Assembly (NCBI RefSeq): GCF_031877795.1
Contig: NC_133958.1
Coordinates: 2,604,001 to 2,668,000, forward strand
DNA from: Strix aluco
Lineage: Eukaryota > Chordata > Aves > Strigiformes > Strigidae
Length of the DNA stretch: 64,000 bases
Direction of reading: 5' to 3'
Shown here piece after piece: positions 54,526 through 64,000 of the stretch. Both the position numbers and the translations under genes were made by a program. Under the pieces are notes generated by a model that ran no database searches, was not told the DNA's origin, and saw only the letters and a list, made by a program, of their open reading frames with translations. Positions within the stretch are counted from its first letter, which is position 1. Each line of letters opens with the position of its first letter.

Positions 54526-55159
54526 GTCTTGGTGGCCAAGAAGGCCAATGGCATCCTGGCTTGTATCAGCACTAGCGTGGCCAGCAGGGACAGGGAAGGG
54601 ATCTGACCCCTGTGCTTGGCACTGGTGAGGCCGCCCCTCGATGAGTGGGTTCAGTTTTGGGCCCCTCACTCCAAAAAGGCCTTTGAATGACTCGAGCGTG
54701 TCCAGAGAAGGGCAACGGAGCTGGTGCAGGGTCTGGAGCACAGGTCTGATGGGGAGCGGCTGAGGGAACTGGGGGGGTTTAGTCTGGAGAAGAGGAGGCT
54801 GAGGGGAGACCTCATGGCCCTCTGCAACTCCCTGAAAGGAGGGTGCAGAGAGGGGGGATGAGTCTCTTGAGCCAAGGAACCAGCGCCAGGCCAAGAGGGA
54901 ATGGCCTCAAGCTGCGCCAGGGCAGGGTCAGACTGGCTCTTAGGAAGGATTTCTTTGCAGAAGGGGCTGTTGGGCGTTGGAATGGGCTGCCCAGGGCAGG
55001 GGGGGAGTCCCCATCCCTGGAGGGGTTGAAGAGTCGGGTTGACCCAGCGCTGAGGGATCTGGTGTAGTTGGGATCTGTCAGTGCTGGGTTAACGGTTGGC
55101 CTAGATGATCTTCAAGGTCCTTTCCAACTGAGATGATTCTGTGATTCTGTGATTCTGTG
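54526..55159 (+). mobile_element. CR1 LINE fragment (3' end), copy D
   Basis: In plus orientation it ends in three attctgtg octamers (gattctgtgattctgtgatt), the hallmark CR1 tail. It is nearly identical to copy C, with a few scattered single-base differences. It is 5'-truncated, with no intact ORF2. Confidence 0.95.
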
Positions 55160-58100
55160 TGGGGTGCAGTTAGTGCCTCTTTCCATGGCTGCAACTTCTT
55201 GGAGCACCGGCAGTAATTTCTCGGCGCCTTCCCCCCACACATGCTGACAGGATGAACTTTCTTGTGGGCTCTGGGTGCTTGTCCGCCAGGCAAACTGCAG
55301 CTACTTTCATATTTTTATTCATTAAGGGAGTGAACAGCGGAAACAGCCAAATATCTCCCATGGTATCAGTGCACTCTTTTTAAGGTGATACGGACCTGAT
55401 CTCGTCAAAATTAATGGCTTATGGTTATTCATGCTATTATTCTTAATGGAGCCAAGCATATACTGTACCCAGCAAGAAGTAGTGGTTGATTTGTCAAAGA
55501 TTTATAACACATCATGACCTGGCTGGGCTAACTGTAAAGTATAAAAACTTCATTGCTAATAACGATGCTGTGCTTTGAATAAAAAGGAATGAGGAGGGAA
55601 AGGTAGAGCAGGTTCCCATCCACGTACCCCAGCACCTTCTCAACCTGGTCAGAGGTTGCTTACAGGCACCTCAGCCCGTTGGAGGCTACAACGTGCTAGG
55701 AGATGGGCAGGCTGCTCAGTCTTTATGGCAAGAACCATCGTTTTGTTCTGCATTTGTAAAGCAAATAGTATCCTAGTGCCTGATGATACTGATCCAACTT
55801 CCCAACCGGTGCAAACCTCTTTATAAAGCCATCGACCTAGGATCAGACCCTTAAAAAAAACCCCCCACCTCTGGAAAACCACCTACCACATGGATGAGAA
55901 CTGGATCCCAAGGATGTAACCGGGGCGTCTCTTTTCACAACGGGGCTCTACAGCAAAGGCAAAGACATCACGTGAAGACAACACTCTGAAAGATCACAGC
56001 AGATTCCCTCCATCAAAGTTCACATCCAAAAAAATTGCAAATAAAAACCCGCCGCACCAGGGAAAGAGTGAAATTCAGCAGAGTGGGGGAACCCCATCAT
56101 AATTAAAGCTCAGATGCCTAAAACACTCGCACAGCCGAAACAATCGTGTAAAGACTCAGTGAAACTACTAGGACTTCAGAGGACACAGACTGAAAATTGC
56201 CTTAATTAAATAAAAAGAAAGGAAAGGCACGGAGATTTATAAGCATTGTAAAGCTCCTGAATACTAATTCCTGACTGCAGAAAAAAATATCCTTCCATAT
56301 GTTTATTAAAAACATATGCCTCTGCCCATTAGGCTGTGGAGAAAAGGCTTTTTTATTCTTCCACTAGAAAGAAATGTTTTTCTGATTGCAAGTAAATATT
56401 TCTGTAACAGAAGGAAACCTCCTAGGAAACAGACTCCTGTAGAAAAGGGTTTGGGTTTCTTCTCTGCTCTAATTGCATAATTTCATATTTTTAATCAATG
56501 CATTAATTATTATTAGCCTTACAAACACAATATCCCTAATTGCTTTATTCATTCATAACAAGAACTGTGAAGAAGTATGAAAAGGGCAGGTTTGAACAGC
56601 GGATCGGAGGGTTTAAAATAAAAGAAAAAGGAAATTTGCCTAGTTTTGATGTCTTAAACACTTGGGTCCCCTGGTTCATTACGAGAGAATCAGCTCTGCA
56701 CTGTGCTTGATAACGAGCTGGAAGACTGAAAGGCCTTGATCAAAGTGTTAATATTTCTGCATCAGAGTGCGAGAGATATTTAAATTGCCATTAAACTCTA
56801 GTGTGAGTCTAACCTGCCCAATTATAGGGCTAATACCCCCTGGCTCTCAGAGCTGTGAACTGTACATGTTTTAATGGGAATTTCATGCTGGACTGGCAGT
56901 TCTGGAGCTTGAACTTCCCTGTGGACCACGGAGGAGATTAACGAGGGCAGTCAGGGTCAAAACCTTCCTCATGTCGGTATGTTTATGGATCACCAGCCAC
57001 GCTGCCAGTGCGGCCACCCCGCGGTGACACACACCGAAGTGGCACGGTCCTTTACAGGGGTGTAGATCCCCCTTCCCCGGGGCTGGGACACCTCGCTCAC
57101 CAACGTCACAACGCTCGCAGGCGCCTGATTTGTTTCATCGCATCCAACGTCGATGGATTCCAACGCAAATCTGCTTTAGCTGCTTTCACAAACTCCACTT
57201 CGGTGAGCAGGAGCAGCTCCAAAGGGCTCACTTGGCATAGTGTGGCTTCGTCAGGACGGAGTGAACGAATGCAAGCGGGGTTGGACCCTGTGAAACAACA
57301 CATGTCTTTGTTCCCACCCCCCCCATATCGACTCAACGGTGGATTTAAATCAGAGCAACCCTTTGGCAATTTTGCTAAAGATGGACGATCTCGCTTGTCA
57401 GTTCTTATTACAATTACAGAGCCTCCTTTCCTACTCAACATGTAAATACAACTTAACTTTTATAGATACAGACTGAGTAGGCTCTGAGTACGGTGCCCAT
57501 ATGTTTGCTCGCATCCCTAAATGGCACACGCAAACATTTGGCTGCTGGTGGTGGCAATATGATGCTGAGGTGGGAAGAGTCCTGCTCTTACGGCAGCTGG
57601 AGAGGTCTGCTCCCAGGTGGGACTCACGAGGCCCCTTCAATAGGAAAGCAAAAGAGGAGACACCACGGGTGTAACCAACAGAGCCAATGCTTCTAGTCCC
57701 AAGAAGGGAACACCAAAGGATTTAGTCGCATATGCTATCAGCAGCACTCAGAAGCGAATCATTTTGCCCATTCACGTCTCAGCCTCCCCACATGACGAGT
57801 CTTTCTCAAAGCTCTTGAGAACCACGGGTACAAACTAGTACTTATCTTTGAGTAGCACGTTATATTTTTTTCAGTTCCAACATTGGTGTAGTTTGAACAG
57901 AAAACTCGGTATTTTGCATGAATAGTGCAAGACTCCAGAGAGAAGTTTTTTTAAGGAAAATATTGAATAGTATTACACTCTTTTAGAGTTAGTGTGAGTG
58001 TTATCTACGTGTCTGGGTATATCATGTGAAACATTAGCCAGAAAACCAGAGAAGATATTCAAAATTATTTTTAAAAATTCAATAAAACCCAACAAGAAGT

Positions 58101-61100
58101 AACTTCCAGTAATAGCAACGCTTCGCACTAAAAATCTCTTTCATCTGCAGATTGGAAAACATTTTACTTACAGATAATGATGGTTTACAACACTGACATG
58201 CTTTGTTATGTCTATATTTAGACTGCAGCAATGCTAAAGCAGACTTCAAGGCGCAGGTCTTCTGACAATAAACACTGCATGTACCCAGAGTAAGAGACAC
58301 CTTGGAGAGATTATAAATTATACGGATGGGGCAAAGAATCAGAGACTGAAATTAATTTTTTAATGCTCAGAGACGTAAATGACCAAAATCAGGTGGCATC
58401 TTACTCAAGCCTTCCTCTCTGTAGGGTCTTCCTGCTTAGAGCCCATGAGCCTTCAGGTGGCAATGCCTGGGCCCAACGGACTGGCATCAGTTAGCTGAGT
58501 CTTTTGATACGCTACTAAATTTCCCAAGATTGTCACCAAACTGAAAATTGGATTACCTCGTATTAGTTGTGTTTATCCATCTGCTACCACCGCTCTTATT
58601 TTCATGGCTCCAGAGAATTTCTGATGCATGTCCATGCATGTGGCACACTTGGAGGAGCACGGGTACATATTAACAATTCTTGCCGTTTACTCCTGCCAAA
58701 CTCCTTCCCTTTCTGTCTTATTTATAAATGACTCATTTATGGATGTAGTTACTTGATGTGTGTTTCAATTAACTAAGATCTGGGGAACTCTTCTGCTTCA
58801 AGCTAATCCAAGATCGCTGTGAGGAACCCGAGCGGCTCAAAGCTCGCCAGATAAAGGACACAGATGCATGTAGTATTTTACTAGCACTCTCCATGCCTTA
58901 AAACACAGGTACAAATAAATAAATTAAAAAAAAAAAGAAATCACAGCTCAAAGCACAGGTATCTTTGTGCTCTGCCTCAGGTTCAGCACTGTCAGATCTC
59001 ACCAATCGTGGCGGGGAGCTGGAACGCAGACCCAGGGAAAATTTGCTGACGGTAATAAAATAGCACGTTGCCTTGGAACCGACACACGCAGCGCACCGCT
59101 TGGCTTAAGTTTTCTTTCTTCTTGTAACTTTTTCTGTGAAGAAAGGAGCCCTAAATCTTATGCAAACTGTTCTTGCAGTGTGGACAAGTAGGGAAGGCTT
59201 CAACAAACCGTCTGAAATTGCAGGGATTCACATGCCATCTGTGTCTCTGAAAATGCAACGACTGACATCGACAAATATGCTTATCATCTCGCCCGCTCCA
59301 AAAAGAGAGGACGTTAATGCCAACAGTTCTGCCACGCAAAGACCGCCTCGGCCGGCAAACACAGCATGTAGGCCACTGTCAGGCGGCGTTTGGAGCCAAC
59401 CCTTGCAACGTGCAGGTTATGGGTGGACAACAGATGCCAACAGAGACTCTGCACTTTTTAAGATTGGCTGATCAGTGCCCAAAGCTGTCCCTGAGCTCCT
59501 GAAATGCAACCCTGGCTGATACTGACACTGACCAACCACCGAGGGGACAGGCGGTGGCAATGGGTATAAGCCCACAGAATTGTGCAACCTGCACCCACGC
59601 CAACCAAGAGATAGATCATGAAGAGGTGGTTAGTGCTCAAAGGGCATGGTAAAGCATATTAGCTTTTGGGAAATATAGAGGGAATATCTCACAAGGCTTT
59701 GTGTGGTATTTGTAGCTTACTGTGGTGTTACTAAGATACTTAAACCAATGAAAATCACCTGCAGTCCCTTACCTGTACTCCAGTACAGGTGCCCAGCCAC
59801 TGGTACCTAAAGAGATGGTGTTAGGAATATATTTTTGCATGCACGATCATTAAAAACACAATGATATCTACCAAGGAACCAGTCAGCCACGTTAAAAGAT
59901 CGCTGCAGAGGTGCACAGACAGACGTATCTCCTGAGAGCGTTGTTAGAATTTGCCACCCAAACCCAACAGCTGAAACTGTCTCTGGATGGTTCATAAGTA
60001 CCAGTAACAGAAACTGCGAGGAGAACAGGAGAATTTAGGCCTTTCACATTTAGGTGACTTAACAACACATGGGAAAATCTACTGAACCCTGCTTGGGTGA
60101 ATTCCACCCAATGTGATGACTCTCATCCGGATTTTTTAAGTCACGCTTTTCTTTTTGGCTTCAGCAGAGACTCACTGAACCTGTAACAGTGACCGCAGGA
60201 AGCAAAGAAGTCCACATGATATCGGCAGCTGGGACATGGACCACCAACCCTGAACAAAGGTCTTAAATATATTGTAATTAGTAAATGGAGAATACCTGTC
60301 ACAAGCTAATGGTGCTGCCTGGAACTTTCCTCTTAGCAACTGCCAACGTAGGAAAATAATTATTCTTTTGTTATCTCTGATATTCTTTCACAAAAATAGG
60401 CTTTTAAAAAAGATCAACTGATCTCCTTTTGTCCCCAGAAAAACCTGTCCTAGAGGAGCATGATGTACGAAAAGGCACGAGCTGTTCTCGGGCTCAGCAA
60501 AGGGGAACTGCCCTCTTGCAAATCCCCCCAAGTTACTTAAATCCCACTGTCACCAGAGCACAAACAAATCGGAAAAGTCTTCTCCAGGAGTTAGAGAGGG
60601 AAGTGTTTGGTGCTACCTGCAGTGACTGCAACAGAGCCCATGGTGGGTAAGTCGCTCTGGGCAGAGCTGCACTCAAATTCATTTATCCGCATCAAAGTCT
60701 GAGCGCAGGAGTTAAGACCCCGGGAGAAGAGCCAGCACACCAGCTCCCTCAAGAGATGCACGCAGCTCTTACGGTTCAATGCCAAGTTGCTGGTCGCCCT
60801 TATGTAGGGAAATTAAAGGTATAGTCCTGGGATCCCGTTCTGCAGCACACCAGCACTCATTCACCTCTGACTTTTTGCCTCTTAGCCCCGTTTCCCATTA
60901 TCTAAAATCTTGCTGCAACTCAGTTATTTTTCTGTACAATAGGAATCACACGGATTTCTTTCTCTTATTCATTTTGTCTTGTTTATTTAGGCTGTAGCCT
61001 CTCTGAGATATGCTCTTAAATGTGCATGTGGACACATACAGCACCGGCATAATGGGGAATTTCAGGTGACAGAGTGGTCTGAATGCTCCATGAGATAAAT

Positions 61101-61910
61101 ACTGATATTGGTATATCACTGTTATCCTCTCTCTCTCTGTTAGGTGCGGTTAAAAAGTGAAAGGTTCATTGTCTTATTCTTTGGATGGAAAGTTATATAA
61201 ACTTTTCACCTGATCTCATGTTGTTTTATTCTGCAATTTGCATTTTGGGAAGGAAAAAGAAGCCTTTCCATAAGGCTCCAGTGTATAAATCTCAGTTTAT
61301 TGTTTTCTATCAGGGCAAAATGTTAGTTCTATGCCAGGTGTCTTAAATTAATAGGCTACAAGTTTAAGGGAAGGAGAAAATTGCCAAAAATGTTCCTGCA
61401 TTTGTTCTAGACTCAAAAAGCACTGATTTAATTAATCTTCCTTCATCAAAAGCAGAAAGCATGGGTCTAATTGCAAGCTCAGAAGCATCAGTTGTCCGAG
61501 TGATTGGATAGTGGTGAGACATGAAAGAGAGTAAAACAAGGCATTGATGAATGCAGGTTTATTAGGAGCTCTGTCTCATTGACTTGTCTTGCGAAGCAGT
61601 TGGAAATCAGCTACAAAGTAATAAAAGAAAATTAAAACACATAAAACTTTGTTAAAGTAACGTGGAAAGGCCTGCGTTAAACCAAAAAAAAAAAAAAAAA
61701 AAAAAACGCAGAGCTAGGAAGTGAGAAGTAAAACACATCGTAAAGACTTACTGTCCGATCCAAAGCCCGCTGAAATCAATGGCACGGTGATGGACTGAGC
61801 TGAAGCCCGTTCCTCAGCCTCTGGAGGTCTGTCTGGGCTGGAGGGTGCCTCGGGTGAGCATATGGGTAGGTGTACGCAACAACAGTATAGTGCGGGAAGA
61901 AGATGGCAGA
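55160..61910. other. AT-rich intergenic region, no gene recognised
   Basis: Over 6.7 kb I see no convincing exon or RNA gene. Stretches at 55.4-55.6, 56.4-56.9 and 61.13-61.4 kb look like conserved noncoding DNA by their AT-rich, motif-dense composition, but this is only an impression. A 145-codon plus-strand frame at 57008-57445 has no domain that I recognise. A 23-base A run is at 61684-61706. Confidence 0.5.
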
Positions 61911-62531
61911 TGGCTAATGGCATCCTGGCTTGTATCAGCACTAGCGTGGCCTCCAGGGACAGGGAAGGGATCTGACCCCTGTGCTCGGCACTGGTGAGGC
62001 CGCCCCTCGATGAGTGGGTTCAGTTTTGGGCCCCTCACTCCAAAAAGGCCTTTGAATGACTCGAGCGTGTCCAGAGAAGGGCAACGGAGCTGGTGCAGGG
62101 TCTGGAGCACAGGTCTGATGGGGAGCGGCTGAGGGAACTGGGGGGGTTTAGTCTGGAGAAGAGGAGGCTGAGGGGAGAGCTCCTGGCCCTCTGCAACTCC
62201 CTGAAAGGAGGGTGCAGAGAACTGGGGATGAGCCTCTTTAATCAAGTAATGAGTGATAGGACAAGAGGGAATGGTCTCAAGTTGCGCCAGGGAAGGTTTA
62301 GACTGGATATTAATAAGTATTTCTTCACAGACCGGGTAGTCAGGCGTTGGAATGGGCTGCCCAGGGAGGTGGTGGAGTCCCCATCCCTGGAGGTATTTGA
62401 GAGTCGGGTTGACATAACACTTAGGGATATGGTGTAGTTGAGAACTGTCAATGTTAGGTTGATGGTTGGACTGGATGATCTTCAAGGGCTTTTCCAACCT
62501 AGATGAGTCTGTGATTCTGTGATTCTGTGAT
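61911..62531 (+). mobile_element. CR1 LINE fragment (3' end), copy E (distinct 3' half)
   Basis: The first 300 bp match copies C and D almost base for base. After about 62219 the sequence switches to a different, more canonical CR1 form (for example gataggacaagagggaatgg, ttgcgccagggaaggttta, gaggtatttgagagtcgg). It ends with attctgtg octamers. It is either another subfamily or a mosaic. Confidence 0.93.
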
Positions 62532-62945
62532 CAATGTCATGGTGGCTAGGAGGGTTCCCCAAGGACGTGGCCTGCCCGGAGCAAGTATTACAGAGGCTTA
62601 GCGGTGGTGGATTGTCCCCTGAGCCATGTCTGAAGCACGGGGTGACTGAAAAGGGTACTGCTCCTTCGATGAGCTCTTCTCCAAGGTCCGGCTCCTCCGG
62701 AGCAGCTGTGTCCCGTCTCCAGGGCTCTGCATTTGAGTGGCAGATGTACGCAGCTTGGATCACCACCAAACACGACCCCGAGTGTACCTCCAACTTAAAA
62801 TAAGGTTCTTAACATCAGTTTGCCTCTTCGTAGCCGGTTTTATCCACCATTTTTTCTCTCAAGTCGCAATACAGTAAAATCAAGAACCCCACAAAACTTC
62901 ATATCTTGTAGGGAGCAACGTTTGGGAAGAAGAACTAGAAAGTCA

Positions 62946-62984
<39 letters not shown>

Positions 62985-64000
62985 GGTTTGATGCCTGGAG
63001 ATGACTCAGGTCTGTGACTGAAATTCCACATGAAGTGTCCTTTTTTGTTACGTGTGCTGACTACACACCACCCACAGAGCAGTCCCTGCTCTGGGCAACT
63101 CACAACCTTATGTTGTGCACACCCAGGCACACCAGGCATTATTTTCAGAGCTGTGAGACCGAGATACCAGGTTTATTTTCCTTCTTGCTCTTTCCTACCT
63201 GGCTGCCTATTTGTACATCCTGGATAGATACAGACTTTGTCCTTCTCAGGGCAGTTCGTCAGAGCAAAAACCTGATCTCGGCCAGGGCTCCTGGGTGCTC
63301 ATAGAGTATTAAATAAAAGTCTACAATTTTGGTAATATGCAGCTGACATATAAATGGAGAAAATGCAGTGGGAGGAGAGCAGAGACAAGGTAGCAGTGGA
63401 AATTAGTGTGCTTGCATAAGTCAATAATCACAGGGGTCTCCCAGGTGGCAGCCATCCTAGCTTCTAAATTTAATAGATTAGATGGAAAATAATGCCTCCC
63501 CCAACACTTCCCCTCAGGGGACTGGTATCTCTCAGGAAACCGTTTCCCAGTAATTAGCACCTGTGTCTTATAAAAATCAGAGCCTGCCATGGCTTCTCAA
63601 GCAGGGCAGTGGGAAGCTCTGCCACATTTGCATTTTTCTTGGTATAAAAAAATATGCTCCAGATGATGCCGTCGGCTGGCATTGCCGAGCTGAGCCTCTG
63701 GTGGCTGCCCAGCCCAAACAACACGAGAGCGACTCTAGCAGTATGGTTTTCAGCGAGGCAACTGCAACCAAATAGCGTACTTACTGGCACTTCAAAGAAG
63801 CTGGAGATTATTCTAGATTAGATCTGTGAATGCAGATCAATAGCAGATTACGCTGTCGGCTCCGTCAGATTTCCCAGTCTCCAGCAGTTGACAGTGAACA
63901 GGGAAATAAGAATAGAATTTTCAAGAGAACTGAGTGTTACTGGGAGGTACCACCAGCTGTAATTATTTATGACTGACCAGGTAAATGCAGGCAAAGGACG
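62532..64000. other. Right-edge intergenic sequence
   Basis: A 33-base T run lies at 62948-62980. No gene, RNA or repeat family is recognised in the rest. Confidence 0.5.

Noticed and set aside
57008-57445. 145-codon plus-strand frame and 111-codon minus-strand frame
   Set aside because: No domain or family is recognised on either strand and no splice-site logic supports an exon.
62948-62980. Poly(T) tract as the tail of a processed pseudogene
   Set aside because: No gene-like sequence follows on the minus strand and no flanking direct repeats are evident. The same holds for the tracts at 54007-54099 and 61684-61706.

Overview
The window is vertebrate nuclear DNA, almost certainly from a bird. 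The only interspersed repeats I can recognise are CR1 LINE 3' ends, in at least nine fragments. Introns are short, CpG islands are strong, and GC-rich minisatellites are common, as on avian microchromosomes. No Alu, L1, prokaryotic or phage-like content is visible.

Gene block (about 1-27.5 kb). Five protein genes and one tRNA gene lie in the order known from human 2p13: TIA1 (minus, first six coding exons, rest beyond the left edge), tRNA-Gly(CCC) (minus), PCYOX1 (plus, complete, 6 coding exons, 498 aa), SNRPG (minus, complete, 4 coding exons, 76 aa), FAM136A (minus, complete, 3 coding exons, 138 aa) and TGFA (minus, 6 coding exons, predicted 157 aa). I rebuilt the exons by hand from splice signals, reading phase and remembered family sequences. 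Every phase closes. TIA1 and PCYOX1 are head to head and share a CpG-island promoter of under 600 bp that contains the tRNA gene. PCYOX1 and SNRPG converge. The genes do not form one pathway: they cover RNA-binding/splicing control (TIA1), a core spliceosomal Sm protein (SNRPG), translation (tRNA), prenylcysteine breakdown (PCYOX1), a mitochondrial intermembrane-space protein (FAM136A) and an EGF-receptor ligand (TGFA).

Minisatellites. GC-rich tandem arrays lie in PCYOX1 intron 1, between SNRPG and FAM136A, in FAM136A intron 1 and at 29.35-29.86 kb. They produce long open frames that are not genes.

Gene-poor block (about 28-64 kb). No convincing coding exon was found. Base composition becomes more AT-rich from about 36 kb. 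The block holds most of the CR1 fragments, a dispersed 105-bp duplication, one TATA-like promoter followed by a splice donor at 39.39-39.59 kb, and AT-rich stretches that could be regulatory. By synteny it would be the TGFA to ADD2 interval.

I did not find a new multi-gene system. The best leads are the tRNA gene inside the TIA1/PCYOX1 promoter, the unusual predicted C-terminus of TGFA, and a set of very similar CR1 copies with one that changes character midway.
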